Under the pieces are notes generated by a model. The model did no database searches, was not told where the DNA came from, and worked only from the letters and a program-made list of their open reading frames with translations. From contig CACDEU010000008.1 in NCBI GenBank assembly GCA_902551895.1, forward strand, positions 1 to 41,936: DNA of 41,936 bases, given 5' to 3'. This document shows positions 8,265 to 17,788 of the stretch, piece by piece. The stretch is from an uncultured Pelagibacteraceae bacterium (GTDB lineage Bacteria > Pseudomonadota > Alphaproteobacteria > Pelagibacterales > Pelagibacteraceae). Every line of letters begins with the position of its first letter. Position 1 is the first letter of the stretch. The translations under genes and the position numbers were made by a program.

Positions 8265-8855
8265 ATGAATTATAGTTTCGAATATATAGATATTATACTT
8301 TTAGCCATGATTGCTGGCTTTATTTTCCTAAGATTAAGAGGAATTTTAGGAAAGAAAACTGGACATGAGGAAAATATGAGAGCAGCTTTCCCTCATGACT
8401 TCACTACTAAAAGTCAACAGAATCAAAAAATAGACGAAAACAGTTTTGATGAAAAGGCTAAAGCAGATTTTTTAAAGGGAGCTAAAATTGCGTATGAGTC
8501 GATAGTCACAAGTTTTTCATCTGGAGAATTAAAAAAAATAAAAGCTCTTTTAGATAAAAAAGTTTTTAACGAATTCAGCGAAGCTATTGAGGAAAGAAAA
8601 AATAAAGGTTTAAAATCTGAAACAACTTTTATTGGAATAAATTCAGCGGATATAAAAAATTATAGTCAAATAAATAATATGTTTGAAGTAACAGTTGATT
8701 TTGTAAGTGAAATAATTTCTTGTGTTGAAGATAAAGAAAAAAAATTAATTTCGGGCGATCCTAAAAAAGTAAAAAAAGTTTATGACACATGGAAATTTTC
8801 AAGAGATATAAAATCTTTAAGTCCAAATTGGTTATTAGTTGATACTCAAGCATAA
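8265..8855 (+). CDS. Tim44-domain membrane-associated protein
   Basis: Inner-membrane protein of about 196 residues with a C-terminal Tim44-like domain, related to the mitochondrial import factor and to bacterial TimA. The start chosen is the ATG at 8265; a TTG at 8229 would add 12 residues, but the ATG start places the hydrophobic helix YIDIILLAMIAGFIFLRLRGILG at once at the N-terminus, as in relatives. After a charged linker, the Tim44 domain runs from about residue 70 (DFLKGAKIAYESIVTSFSSG) to WLLVDTQA. Divergent from the FxsA gene and followed without spacing by the Smr gene. Confidence 0.88.
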   Translation: MNYSFEYIDIILLAMIAGFIFLRLRGILGKKTGHEENMRAAFPHDFTTKSQQNQKIDENSFDEKAKADFLKGAKIAYESIVTSFSSGELKKIKALLDKKVFNEFSEAIEERKNKGLKSETTFIGINSADIKNYSQINNMFEVTVDFVSEIISCVEDKEKKLISGDPKKVKKVYDTWKFSRDIKSLSPNWLLVDTQA

Positions 8856-9272
8856 TTGAAAAAAAAAATTTCAGATCAAGATAAAAAAGATTGGAAAACA
8901 TTCATAGATGGTAATGTTAAATTAGTAAATAAAGATTTAAATAATCAAAATATTAAAAAAATTTTAAAAAATAAATCAATAGATCTTCATGGTTATACGC
9001 TAGAAAATGCGAATATAACAATTGATGATTTTATTAATAAATGTTTTTTAGAAGGGGTGGAAAGTATAAAAGTTATTACTGGCAAAGGATCTAGATCGAA
9101 AAATAAAGAAGATCCATATTTATCAACTGATTTAAGTATTTTGAAATATTCTGTCCCTAACTATATAGAAAATAATTCTGAATTAATGAAAAAAATTAAA
9201 AAATTAGACCTTGATTCAGTAAATGATATTAGCCAAGGTTCATTTGATATTCTGTTAAATAAAAAATTATAA
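8856..9272 (+). CDS. Smr-domain protein
   Basis: Protein of 138 residues with a single Smr (MutS2 C-terminal-like) domain, a nucleic-acid-binding or nicking fold. Its core shows [19 protein letters not shown] (motif LDLHG) at about 44-62 and the [11 protein letters not shown] loop (motif TGxG) near 75. The start is a TTG immediately after the stop codon of the upstream Tim44 gene; no nearer ATG keeps the N-terminal helix. Its 3' end overlaps convergent hslU by 6 bases. The same neighbour pair (Tim44, Smr) precedes hslUV in other alphaproteobacteria. The cellular role is unknown. Confidence 0.87.
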   Translation: MKKKISDQDKKDWKTFIDGNVKLVNKDLNNQNIKKILKNKSIDLHGYTLENANITIDDFINKCFLEGVESIKVITGKGSRSKNKEDPYLSTDLSILKYSVPNYIENNSELMKKIKKLDLDSVNDISQGSFDILLNKKL

Positions 9273-10631
9273 AATAAACTTAGAAAGGTCAGTATCCTTA
9301 ACAATATCACCCAGATTACTTTGAACAAAATTAGCATCAATATTTATTTTTTCACCGCTTCTATCTGTTGCAGTAAAACTAATTTCGTCTAAAACTCTTT
9401 CGATTATTGTATGTAATCTTCTCGCTCCGATATTTTCAACTTTTGAATTCACTTCGTAGGCTAAATTTGCAATCATATCGATACCATCTTCTGAAAATTC
9501 TAAATCAACATTTTCAGTTTTTAATAAGGCTTTATATTGTTTTATTAAACTATTATCTGGTTCTTTGAGTATTCTTTTGAAATCTTCACTATTTAAAGCA
9601 TCTAGTTCAACTCTAATTGGCAATCTACCTTGTAGTTCTGGCAGCAAGTCAGATGGCTTTGCTAGTTGAAAAGCACCTGAAGCGATAAACAAAATATGAT
9701 CAGTTTTTATTGTTCCATATTTAGTACTAACTGTTGTACCTTCTATAAGTGGAAGTAAATCTCTTTGAACTCCTTCTCTTGAAACATCTCCACCAGCACG
9801 GTCAGTTCTAGCTGAAATTTTATCTATCTCATCTAAAAATACTATTCCGTTATTTTCTGTAGAATCTTTTGCTGCTTTTACAATTTTATCTTGTTCTATT
9901 AATTTGTCAGACTCCTCATTAATTAAAATTTCATGAGTTTCTTTTACTAACATTTTTTTCTTTTTTGCTTTACCGCCCATTGATTTCCCTAACATTTCTG
10001 AAATGTTTATCATCCCAACATTAGCACCCGGCATACCAGGAATTTCAAACTGAGGCATTTGCCCAGTTTCATTAACATCTATTTCAATTTCATTGTTATC
10101 TAGATCTCCATTCCTTAATCTTTTTCTGAAACTTTCTCTTGTGGCAACAGTAGCCTTGTTTCCAACTAAAGCGTCCAAAACTCTTTCTTCTGCTAATTTT
10201 TGTGCCTGTGCATATACTTCTTTTCTTTTTTTTACTTTTTCCATAGCTATGGCTATTTCCAAAAGGTCTCTAATTATTTGTTCAACATCTCTACCTACAT
10301 ATCCAACTTCTGTAAATCTTGTTGCTTCAACTTTAACAAAAGGCGCTTCTGCTAATTTTGAAAGTCTTCTCGATATTTCTGTTTTCCCAACTCCAGTTGG
10401 ACCCATCATTAAAATATTTTTTGGCAAAACTTCATCTTTCATTTCGCCAGTTAAAGCTTGTCTTCTCCATCTATTTCTTAAAGCAATCGCTACTGCCCTT
10501 TTTGCATTTGTTTGCCCAACAACAAATCTGTCTAACTCAGAGACAATTTCTCTTGGAGATAGAGAATTTAAAATTTCTTTTTTGTCTGATTTTTCTTTAG
10601 GTACCAAAGGTGTTACGTTTGAATTTTCCAT
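9267..10631 (-). CDS. hslU: ATP-dependent protease ATPase subunit HslU
   Basis: AAA+ unfoldase that feeds substrates to the HslV peptidase. The 454 residues show [20 protein letters not shown] at the start, Walker A GPTGVGKT at 77-84, the [13 protein letters not shown] pore segment, the intermediate domain at about 110-235, Walker [13 protein letters not shown], and the late arginine motif [16 protein letters not shown]. The C-terminus ends in LSKFIL, close to the usual LSRYIL tail that docks into HslV. It shares one base with the hslV stop (TAATG). Confidence 0.97.
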   Translation of the reverse strand: MENSNVTPLVPKEKSDKKEILNSLSPREIVSELDRFVVGQTNAKRAVAIALRNRWRRQALTGEMKDEVLPKNILMMGPTGVGKTEISRRLSKLAEAPFVKVEATRFTEVGYVGRDVEQIIRDLLEIAIAMEKVKKRKEVYAQAQKLAEERVLDALVGNKATVATRESFRKRLRNGDLDNNEIEIDVNETGQMPQFEIPGMPGANVGMINISEMLGKSMGGKAKKKKMLVKETHEILINEESDKLIEQDKIVKAAKDSTENNGIVFLDEIDKISARTDRAGGDVSREGVQRDLLPLIEGTTVSTKYGTIKTDHILFIASGAFQLAKPSDLLPELQGRLPIRVELDALNSEDFKRILKEPDNSLIKQYKALLKTENVDLEFSEDGIDMIANLAYEVNSKVENIGARRLHTIIERVLDEISFTATDRSGEKINIDANFVQSNLGDIVKDTDLSKFIL

Positions 10632-11146
10632 TATATTTTTTCTATTCTAATATTGTCATTGGTAAATACACAAATTTCAGAGGCGACTTTAATTGCCTTT
10701 TTTGCAACTTCCTCTGCAGAAAGATTAGTGTCCATTAAAACTTTTGCTGAAGCTAATGCGTAATTTCCTCCAGAACCAATTCCAATTACATCACCTTCGG
10801 GCTCGAGAACGTCCCCAGTTCCAGAAATTATAAAGCTATTTTCTTTATCTCCAACAGCCATTAGTGCTTCCAATCTTCTTAAGTATTTGTCTGTCCTCCA
10901 GTCTTTAGCTAATTCAACTGCTGCTCTTGCAAGATTTCCTGCATGTTTTTCTAATTTAGATTCAAGTCTTTCAAATAACGTTAAGGCATCTGCTGTAGAA
11001 CCCGCGAAACCTGCAATCACATTTCTTTTCTCAATTTTTCTAACTTTATTCGCTGTGCTTTTGATAACAGTATTTCCCATGCTAACTTGTCCATCACTAG
11101 CAACTACTACTTCATTGTTTTTTCTTACTAATACTATTGTTGTCAT
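10631..11146 (-). CDS. hslV: ATP-dependent protease peptidase subunit HslV
   Basis: Threonine peptidase of the HslUV two-component protease, related to proteasome beta subunits. Translation starts [20 protein letters not shown]; after removal of Met the catalytic Thr is the new N-terminus. The G-x-x-A-D core is seen in [20 protein letters not shown], followed by the [16 protein letters not shown] segment. At 171 residues it is near full length. It is first in the hslV-hslU unit and divergent from hisB across a 91-base gap. Confidence 0.97.
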   Translation of the reverse strand: MTTIVLVRKNNEVVVASDGQVSMGNTVIKSTANKVRKIEKRNVIAGFAGSTADALTLFERLESKLEKHAGNLARAAVELAKDWRTDKYLRRLEALMAVGDKENSFIISGTGDVLEPEGDVIGIGSGGNYALASAKVLMDTNLSAEEVAKKAIKVASEICVFTNDNIRIEKI

Positions 11147-11237
11147 GCCTTATAAATGGATACTAATTTCAATAGTTCAAGCCCAAGTCTAGTATTATTG
11201 CCATAATTCAATAATAGATATATACCCTTTTTAAATT
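11147..11237. promoter_or_regulatory. Divergent promoter region hslV / hisB
   Basis: This 91-base AT-rich gap separates the 5' ends of the minus-strand hslVU unit and the plus-strand his operon, so both promoters should lie here. No clear leader peptide rich in histidine codons and no attenuator hairpin could be seen before hisB. No reliable sigma-32 consensus was recognised on the hslV side. Confidence 0.5.
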
Positions 11238-11828
11238 ATGAAGAGGAAAGCAAAAATAAGTAGAAAAACTAAAGAGACCAGTATCGCTGTTGATTTAAAC
11301 ATTGACGGCAAAGGTAAGTATAAAATTGACACAGGCATAGGATTTTTAGATCATATGCTTGAGCAATTATCAAAGCACTCTTCTATTGATATGAATATTA
11401 AAGCTAAGGGAGATACCCATATTGACTTACACCATACTACAGAAGATACAGGCATAGCTATTGGTGAGTGTTTGAAAAAAGCTTCAAAGAAATTTATTGG
11501 CATCAAAAGATATGCGCATGCAATGATACCAATGGATGAAACATTAACACGTGTAGCAATTGATGTTTCAAACAGACCTTATTTAATTTGGAAAGTTAAG
11601 CTCAAAGTAGAAAAACTTGGTGAAATGGATACAGAATTATTTAAAGAATGGTTCCAAGCATTTTCACAAGCCGCAGGTATTACTTTGCATGTTGAAAATA
11701 TTTATGGTGATAACAGCCACCACATTATTGAGTCTTGTTTTAAAGGATTAGCAAGATCGTTAAGGGCTGCATTGGAGATGGATCCAAGGAATAAAAATAC
11801 AATTCCTTCTACAAAAGGTTCTTTATAA
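11238..11828 (+). CDS. hisB: Imidazoleglycerol-phosphate dehydratase
   Basis: Dehydrates imidazoleglycerol phosphate in histidine synthesis; here a single-function enzyme of 196 residues without the phosphatase domain of Escherichia coli HisB. The metal-binding repeats are visible as [16 protein letters not shown] with [15 protein letters not shown], and again in the second half as the [19 protein letters not shown] segment. First gene of hisB-hisH-hisA-hisF-hisE, with hisH 5 bases downstream. Confidence 0.97.
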   Translation: MKRKAKISRKTKETSIAVDLNIDGKGKYKIDTGIGFLDHMLEQLSKHSSIDMNIKAKGDTHIDLHHTTEDTGIAIGECLKKASKKFIGIKRYAHAMIPMDETLTRVAIDVSNRPYLIWKVKLKVEKLGEMDTELFKEWFQAFSQAAGITLHVENIYGDNSHHIIESCFKGLARSLRAALEMDPRNKNTIPSTKGSL

Positions 11829-11833
11829 TTTTA

Positions 11834-12460
11834 ATGAAAGTCACAATTGTTGACTATAATTCGGGCAATATTAGCTCTGTAATAAACTCCTTTAAGGAAG
11901 TTGCTAGAGATAAAGTAAATATTGAAGTAACCTCAGATTTAAATAAAATCAAATCTAGCGATAAAGTAGTTTTGCCAGGGCAGGGTTCGTTTAAGAGTTG
12001 TGTCGATGCTTTAAATAATATTAATGGCTTAGTTGATACTTTAAATGAATTTGCAATTACCAATAAAAAACCACTTCTTGGAATTTGTGTTGGTTTACAA
12101 ATGTTTGCAGATATTGGTTATGAAGAAACAGAAACAAAAGGTTTGGGCTGGATATCTGGGAAGGTATCAAAAATAGATAATAAAAATGGAAAATACAAAC
12201 TTCCTCATATTGGCTGGAATCAAATAAATATTGTTAAAGAGAGTAAGATTTATAAAAATATAGAAAATAACTCTCATATGTATTTTGTACACAGTTATGA
12301 ATTTATTCCAAAAGATAAAACTGTAATTTCAGCAACAATAGATTATTCATCAAAAATAGTTTGCTCTGTTGAAAAAGAAAATATTTTTGGAACACAATTT
12401 CATCCTGAAAAAAGTGACAAAATAGGACTTAAAATAATTAATAATTTTATTAACTTATAA
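11834..12460 (+). CDS. hisH: Imidazole glycerol phosphate synthase, glutaminase subunit
   Basis: Class I glutamine amidotransferase that supplies ammonia to HisF. The 208 residues carry the catalytic triad: C85 in GICVGLQMF, H190 and E192 in QFHPEKS. VVLPGQGSF (about 45-53) forms the oxyanion strand region. Start follows hisB by 5 bases, and hisA begins 15 bases downstream. Confidence 0.97.
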   Translation: MKVTIVDYNSGNISSVINSFKEVARDKVNIEVTSDLNKIKSSDKVVLPGQGSFKSCVDALNNINGLVDTLNEFAITNKKPLLGICVGLQMFADIGYEETETKGLGWISGKVSKIDNKNGKYKLPHIGWNQINIVKESKIYKNIENNSHMYFVHSYEFIPKDKTVISATIDYSSKIVCSVEKENIFGTQFHPEKSDKIGLKIINNFINL

Positions 12461-12475
12461 GATGAATTTCGAAAA

Positions 12476-13195
12476 ATGAAAATATTTCCTGCTATAGATA
12501 TTAAAGATAAAAAATGTGTGAGGTTAGTTAAAGGAGACTTTGATAATAAAATTGAATATGACATATCTCCGGCTGAACAAGCGGCAGAATACAAAAATCA
12601 TGGCTTTAAAAATCTTCATATTGTGGATCTAGATGGAGCTTTAACTGGCGAAATATCTAATTTAGATATTATTCAAGATATAACTAGTAAATTTAATCTT
12701 AAAATTGAGATAGGTGGTGGAATTAGAAGCTTTGAAAGTATTCAAAAGTATATTGATGCTGGGGTTGAAAAAGTAATTTTAGGAAGTGCTGCTATAAAAA
12801 ATAAAAACTTTTTAAAAGAAGCTTGTGAAAAATTTCCAAACAAAATCGCCCTAGGCTTAGATGCTAAAGATGGATATTTATCTGTATCTGGTTGGAAAGA
12901 AAATTCTAATCAATTAACAATGGACTTTTTAGAAGAAGTGAATGATTTTGGTGCTAGTAGATTAATTTATACTGATATAAATCGTGACGGGACCAAACAA
13001 GGTCCAAACTTTGTTGAAACAGCAAAAATTGCAGATAAATCAAATTGTCCAGTAATTATATCTGGAGGAGTTTCTTCAATTGATGATATTAAAAAAGCAA
13101 AAAGCTTGAAAAATATTGAAGGTATAATAGTTGGTAAAGCTATATACGACGGAGATATAAAATTACACGAGCTTAAAAAAGAAATAGATGCTTAA
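12476..13195 (+). CDS. hisA: ProFAR isomerase
   Basis: Amadori rearrangement of ProFAR to PRFAR in histidine synthesis. A 239-residue beta/alpha barrel with paired phosphate-binding halves: [18 protein letters not shown] with the catalytic D8 at the start, [28 protein letters not shown] with the second aspartate, and [12 protein letters not shown]. It overlaps hisF by 8 bases. Confidence 0.97.
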   Translation: MKIFPAIDIKDKKCVRLVKGDFDNKIEYDISPAEQAAEYKNHGFKNLHIVDLDGALTGEISNLDIIQDITSKFNLKIEIGGGIRSFESIQKYIDAGVEKVILGSAAIKNKNFLKEACEKFPNKIALGLDAKDGYLSVSGWKENSNQLTMDFLEEVNDFGASRLIYTDINRDGTKQGPNFVETAKIADKSNCPVIISGGVSSIDDIKKAKSLKNIEGIIVGKAIYDGDIKLHELKKEIDA

Positions 13196-13943
13196 AAATA
13201 GAATAATACCTTGTTTAGATGTTAAAAATGGCCGTGTGGTTAAAGGTATTAATTTTGTTGATTTAAAAGATGCAGGTGACCCTGTTGAACAAGCTAAAAT
13301 TTATTCTGATGGTGGTGCAGATGAGATTTGTTTTTTAGATATTACCGCCTCAAATGAAAATAGAGATACAATCTATGATGTAGTTGAGAAAACATCTAAG
13401 AAGTGCTTCGTTCCTCTTACAGTTGGAGGAGGAGTTAGAAGTGTTGATGATATTAACAAATTACTTAACTGTGGTGCAGATAAAGTTTCTATAAATACTG
13501 CCGCAGTTCAGAATTCCGAAGTTGTTGTAGATAGCTCAAAAAAATTTGGTTCCCAATGTATTGTTGTTGCAATAGATGCTAAGAAAAATGAAGATAGATG
13601 GGAAATTTTTACCCATGGAGGAAGAAATAATACAGGCATTAACGCAATAGAATTTGCAAAAAAAATGGAAGACAGCGGCGCTGGAGAATTATTAGTAACA
13701 TCTATGGATAGAGATGGAACTCAGGTCGGCTATGATATTGATTTAATGTTTAAGATCTCATCAAAAGTAAATATTCCAGTAATCGCATCGGGTGGAGTAG
13801 GTAATTTAGATCACTTAGTTGATGGAATAAAACTTGGGAACGCTAGTGCAGTTTTAGCTGCATCTATATTCCACTATGGCAAATATTCTGTTAAAGAAGC
13901 GAAAGAATATTTGAACTCAAAAGGAATTCCAGTTAGAATTTAG
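13188..13943 (+). CDS. hisF: Imidazole glycerol phosphate synthase, cyclase subunit
   Basis: Uses ammonia from HisH to close the imidazole ring, releasing AICAR, which the PurH enzyme encoded at 23256-24797 consumes. The 251-residue barrel begins [16 protein letters not shown] with D11, and shows [23 protein letters not shown] with the second catalytic aspartate, [12 protein letters not shown] and VIASGGVG. Overlaps hisA by 8 bases; hisE starts 1 base after the stop. Confidence 0.98.
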   Translation: MLKNRIIPCLDVKNGRVVKGINFVDLKDAGDPVEQAKIYSDGGADEICFLDITASNENRDTIYDVVEKTSKKCFVPLTVGGGVRSVDDINKLLNCGADKVSINTAAVQNSEVVVDSSKKFGSQCIVVAIDAKKNEDRWEIFTHGGRNNTGINAIEFAKKMEDSGAGELLVTSMDRDGTQVGYDIDLMFKISSKVNIPVIASGGVGNLDHLVDGIKLGNASAVLAASIFHYGKYSVKEAKEYLNSKGIPVRI

Positions 13944-13944
13944 A

Positions 13945-14217
13945 ATGTTAGATACATTAGAAAGCTTATTTAAACTTGCGCGGGATAGAAAAAATAATCC
14001 TCTAGATGGATCCTATACTAATAAGCTTTTAGCTGACAAATCTTTAAGTAAAGAAAAAGTTGTAGAAGAAGTAAATGAATTAATCGAAGCAGTAGAGAAA
14101 AATTCTAACAAAATTCACGAGGCAGCTGATGTATTTTATCATTTAATAATGTATCTAGAAGCAAACGATGTTAAAATCGAAGAAGTAATGGAAGAGTTAA
14201 ATAAAAGAAAAAAATGA
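13945..14217 (+). CDS. hisE: Phosphoribosyl-ATP pyrophosphohydrolase
   Basis: Second step of histidine synthesis, hydrolysing PR-ATP to PR-AMP. It is a stand-alone 90-residue all-helical protein with the MazG-like metal motif: EEVNELIEAVE followed by HEAADVFYHLIMYLEAND. No HisI domain is fused, so HisI must be elsewhere, as must hisG, hisD and hisC. It overlaps the next gene by 4 bases (ATGA). Confidence 0.95.
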   Translation: MLDTLESLFKLARDRKNNPLDGSYTNKLLADKSLSKEKVVEEVNELIEAVEKNSNKIHEAADVFYHLIMYLEANDVKIEEVMEELNKRKK

Positions 14218-14579
14218 GTTACGATAATAATAATATATTTGCAAAGATACTAAAAGGAGAAATACCTTGTAAAAAAATTTATGAAGATGATTTCGTTTTA
14301 TCTTTTCACGATATCAATCCACAGAAAAAGATCCATGTTCTTGTTATCCCAAAAGGAAAATACATTGATCTAGATGATTTTAGCCAGAATGCTTCACAAG
14401 AAGAGATGGTTGGATTGCTAAAAGGAATAAATACTGTAGCAAAAAAATTAGGAATTTCTGTAGATACTGGAAAAGGATACAGGGCCTTAGCAAACATAAG
14501 CGAAGATGGAGGACAAGAGGTTCCACATTTACATTTTCATCTATTTGGTGGTGAAAAAGTTGGGAAAATGGTTGAGTAA
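14214..14579 (+). CDS. HIT family (HinT-like) nucleotide hydrolase
   Basis: Histidine-triad protein of 121 residues, HinT branch, that in the family hydrolyses adenosine phosphoramidates and related nucleotides. Visible are NIFAKILKGEIPCKKIYEDD at the start, FHDINPQKKIHVLVIPK in the middle and the active-site triad HLHFHLFGG near the C-terminus. It is the sixth gene of the his operon, a linkage common in alphaproteobacteria. Confidence 0.94.
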   Translation: MSYDNNNIFAKILKGEIPCKKIYEDDFVLSFHDINPQKKIHVLVIPKGKYIDLDDFSQNASQEEMVGLLKGINTVAKKLGISVDTGKGYRALANISEDGGQEVPHLHFHLFGGEKVGKMVE

Positions 14580-15083
14580 GTGAGTGCTCAAGTAGAAAGA
14601 AGTTATCTTGAAATTAGTTCAATAAATGATCTTTTGGTAAAAAATAAACCATTTAGCGATTTATATTTAGAAAAAGTTAATCCACCCAATTTTCAATTAA
14701 ATAAATTTTTTTATAAAGAAATAGGAAAAAAACATAGCTGGACAGATAGGTTAGTTTGGGATGAAAAAAAATGGATAGATTATTTAGAAGATTCGAGAGT
14801 TAATACATACATTTTAAAACATAATAATGATTTTATTGGATATTTTGAACAAATTTTTGACAAAAATAACCTAGACTGTGAAATTGCTTATTTCGGTATT
14901 TTAGAAGAGTACATAGGAAAAAAATTAGGAGGATACTTGTTATCAGAAGCTATTAAAATATCATTTAATATTGGCTCAAAAAGAATTTGGGTCCATACGT
15001 GCTCACTGGATCACAAAAATGCATTGCAAAATTATCTATCTAGAGGAATGAAAGTTTTTAAATCTGAAACTTTAAATTTATAA
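14580..15083 (+). CDS. GNAT family N-acetyltransferase
   Basis: Acetyltransferase of 167 residues, substrate unknown. The GNAT core is seen in the strand DCEIAYFGILEEYIGKKLGG, which ends in the acetyl-CoA pyrophosphate-binding loop I-G-K-K-L-G-G, followed by the helix YLLSEAIKISF and the strand RIWVHTCSLD with HKNALQNYLSRGM, the typical end motif. Start is a GTG directly after the HIT stop codon, giving the likely last gene of the his transcription unit. The end lies 4 bases from convergent lolA. Confidence 0.85.
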   Translation: MSAQVERSYLEISSINDLLVKNKPFSDLYLEKVNPPNFQLNKFFYKEIGKKHSWTDRLVWDEKKWIDYLEDSRVNTYILKHNNDFIGYFEQIFDKNNLDCEIAYFGILEEYIGKKLGGYLLSEAIKISFNIGSKRIWVHTCSLDHKNALQNYLSRGMKVFKSETLNL

Positions 15084-15087
15084 AATA

Positions 15088-15645
15088 TTAATGTGCCTCA
15101 GGTAATTTAAATATTTTCTTATCAATTTTAGAATTTTTTTTAAGATTAAATATATAAGTAACAACTAAATTTTGATATATATCTTCTGTTTGCCATCCAA
15201 TTAAATCATAGGAGTTTTTGTCAAAAAAAATATTTATTAAATTTCCATCACTTTCCATATTAAATAAATAATATTTTTCATTTAAGTATTTTGCCTTCAA
15301 CTTTCCAATTTTTCTTAACAATAAATTTTTATCTAAAATTAATTTAAATGCAGTTTGTTCTAATGGATATATAAAGTATTCTTTACCCGCTTGGTTTTTT
15401 ATTACCAAAGAATTCCCGTTGGAAACGATTATTTTTTTTTTAAAATTATTATATGTACAATTAATTTTTTTTGGATATTGTATTATACAATTACCTTCTT
15501 CAATTTTATCATTTATAGTTTGTTTAAAATTAAAACTTATATTATTTATTTTTTTAAAATTATTAATAATTTTATTTTCCACTGATGCATAAGCGTGATT
15601 TATAAAATTAAACAAAAAAAAAAATAAAAAAATTTTTTTTATCAT
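15088..15645 (-). CDS. lolA: Outer-membrane lipoprotein carrier protein LolA
   Basis: Periplasmic carrier that takes lipoproteins from the LolCDE exporter to the outer membrane. The 185 residues begin with a signal peptide MIKKIFLFFFLFNFINHAYA and a probable cleavage after A20. The mature part shows NISFNFKQTI, a short version of the family start, then GNCIIQYPKKINCTY, ILDKNLLLRKI, and strands ending in LVVTYIFNL. Coupled to ftsK by a 4-base ATGA overlap; the ftsK-lolA pair is common in alphaproteobacteria. Confidence 0.88.
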   Translation of the reverse strand: MIKKIFLFFFLFNFINHAYASVENKIINNFKKINNISFNFKQTINDKIEEGNCIIQYPKKINCTYNNFKKKIIVSNGNSLVIKNQAGKEYFIYPLEQTAFKLILDKNLLLRKIGKLKAKYLNEKYYLFNMESDGNLINIFFDKNSYDLIGWQTEDIYQNLVVTYIFNLKKNSKIDKKIFKLPEAH

Positions 15646-17756
15646 TTAAGTACTTCTCTTTTTCCTACATGATTTGCCTTACTTACTATACCATTGGCTT
15701 CCATCATATCGATTATTCTTGCAGCTCTGTTATATCCAATTTGTAACTTTCTTTGTAAAAAAGATGTAGAAGCTTTCCCCTCTGATTTTATTATTTCTAA
15801 TGCAGAGTTATATAATTCATCTTGATTATTGTTATCTAATAAATTTGTCCCAGCTTCTTTTTCATCTGCAAAACTTAATATTTCATCTACATAGTCCGGT
15901 TCTGCTTGTGATCTTAAAAAATTGTTTATTTTTTCTATTTCATTTTCAGAAACATATGGTGCATGAATTCTAACTATTTTATTAGCTGAAGACATATAGA
16001 GCATATCACCCTTGCCAAGAAGTTGCTCAGCACCTTGTTCTCCTAAAATTGTTCTACTATCTATTTTTGAGGTAACTTGAAAAGATATCCTAGTTGGGAA
16101 ATTGGCTTTTATTGTTCCAGTTATAACATCTACACTTGGTCTTTGAGTTGCCATTATTATATGAATACCGGCCGCCCTTGCCATTTGTGATAATTTTTGG
16201 ATATATCCCTCTATTTCTTTGCCTGCAACAAGCATTAAATCGGACATCTCATCTACAATCACAACAATATAAGGCATTGGAAGTTTATGCTTTGCATTAT
16301 AGCCATCTATGTTTCTGACACCTTCCCTAGTCATTAATCTGTATCTACTTTCCATTTCCTTAACTACCCAGCCTAAAACTGAAGCAGCTCTTTTTGCTTC
16401 CGTGATTACAGGGCATAAAAGATGAGGTATCCCTTCATATGTAGATAGTTCTAACATTTTAGGATCAATAAGAATAAATTTACAATTTTCTGGTTTATGT
16501 TTGTAAAGTAAAGATAAAATTATTGTATTTATGCAAACCGATTTACCAGATCCTGTTGTTCCAGCAATTAATAAATGTGGCATAGAAGTTAAATCACCAA
16601 CTATTGGAATTCCTGAAATACTTTTTCCTAGCGCTATAGGAAGTTTAATATCTTTTTTTAAAAAATTTGTACTTGAAATTATTTCACTTAAATAAACATT
16701 TTCTCTTGAAGAATTAGGAAGCTCAATTCCTATAGTACTACTACCAGGAATTGTTGCTATTCTCGCAGACTCGGAACTAGTATTTCTTGCAATATCTTCA
16801 GACAGATTGATAATTTTAGAAACTTTTATACCAGCGGCTGGTTCAAATTCATTTAAAGTAACAACCGGACCTCTACTTACTTTTTTTATATTACCTTCAA
16901 CTCCAAAATCTAAAAGTATTTTTTCTAAAGTTTTTTCATCTATTTTATCTTCTGATAAATTTTTATCACGCTCAGATTTGGTTGGTTTTTTTAAAAAATC
17001 AGTAGAAGGTAATTTAAATTTATATATAATTTGATTTTCTGGAGTTTTTTTATTGAAAGGTAAATCCTCTTGAATTAATTTTTCATTTTCTTCAGTTATA
17101 GGCTCACTTTCAACTTCATTATAATCAAAATTTTTTATTTCCCTTTTTTTTATATTAATAATATTTGAAAATAAATTTTTAAAAAAAGAAAGACTAAAAT
17201 TTATACTTACTAAAAATAAAATAATAATAATTACTGCAAGTATATAATAGGAAAAATCTTTATTTAAGCTTATTAAATTTGTTAAAAAAGTATTTTGAAA
17301 AAAATTTCCAACAAATCCTCCATTACCATTAATTGAAAGAAAAAAAGAACTTGGATAAAAAGTAGTTAAAAATAATGATCCTAAAATACTATAAATTATT
17401 GAAAAAAAAATATTTTCAATAATGATTAAAAATTTTTTATTTATAATAAGATTAATCCCAGTAAAGAATACTGTAAAAGATATAAAAAATGAAATTAAAC
17501 CAATCGATTGGAAAAATAAGTCTGATGTATAGCTTCCTTTAAAACCTAATAAATTTTTAATATTTGTATTGTCAGTAAAAATAAAGTTTGGATCTTCTGG
17601 CGAATAAGTAAATAATGCTAAAAATAGTAAAACCGAAGCTATTATAAGAAAAATACCAATAATTTCTGCAACCCTTTTTATAGTAAAATCAAGGGTTTTT
17701 TTACTTAAATTTTTTATATTCATTTTTAAAGAATCTATTTTGTAACTTTGTATCAT
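15642..17756 (-). CDS. ftsK: DNA translocase FtsK
   Basis: Septum-anchored DNA pump that clears chromosome ends and activates XerCD at dif. Of 704 residues, about 30-190 hold four transmembrane helices; a short linker (200-265) replaces the long one of Escherichia coli. The motor has Walker A IAGTTGSGKSVCIN (398-410) and Walker B IVVIVDEMSDL (about 497-507). The C-terminal 65 residues are the gamma winged helix that reads KOPS-type sites (FLQRKLQIGYNRAARIIDMME). A second in-frame ATG (M12, base 17723) is an equally possible start. Confidence 0.95.
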   Translation of the reverse strand: MIQSYKIDSLKMNIKNLSKKTLDFTIKRVAEIIGIFLIIASVLLFLALFTYSPEDPNFIFTDNTNIKNLLGFKGSYTSDLFFQSIGLISFFISFTVFFTGINLIINKKFLIIIENIFFSIIYSILGSLFLTTFYPSSFFLSINGNGGFVGNFFQNTFLTNLISLNKDFSYYILAVIIIILFLVSINFSLSFFKNLFSNIINIKKREIKNFDYNEVESEPITEENEKLIQEDLPFNKKTPENQIIYKFKLPSTDFLKKPTKSERDKNLSEDKIDEKTLEKILLDFGVEGNIKKVSRGPVVTLNEFEPAAGIKVSKIINLSEDIARNTSSESARIATIPGSSTIGIELPNSSRENVYLSEIISSTNFLKKDIKLPIALGKSISGIPIVGDLTSMPHLLIAGTTGSGKSVCINTIILSLLYKHKPENCKFILIDPKMLELSTYEGIPHLLCPVITEAKRAASVLGWVVKEMESRYRLMTREGVRNIDGYNAKHKLPMPYIVVIVDEMSDLMLVAGKEIEGYIQKLSQMARAAGIHIIMATQRPSVDVITGTIKANFPTRISFQVTSKIDSRTILGEQGAEQLLGKGDMLYMSSANKIVRIHAPYVSENEIEKINNFLRSQAEPDYVDEILSFADEKEAGTNLLDNNNQDELYNSALEIIKSEGKASTSFLQRKLQIGYNRAARIIDMMEANGIVSKANHVGKREVLK

Positions 17757-17788
17757 TTAATAATTATTGTTAAAATTAAATTTTAATT

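Noticed and set aside
10093-10650. 185-codon plus-strand frame
   Set aside because: Lies antisense across hslU, a certain gene, and its translation is a Ser/Phe/Leu-rich shadow with no family features.
11147-11237. Histidine attenuator before hisB
   Set aside because: No run of His codons in a short leader frame and no alternative hairpins were visible.
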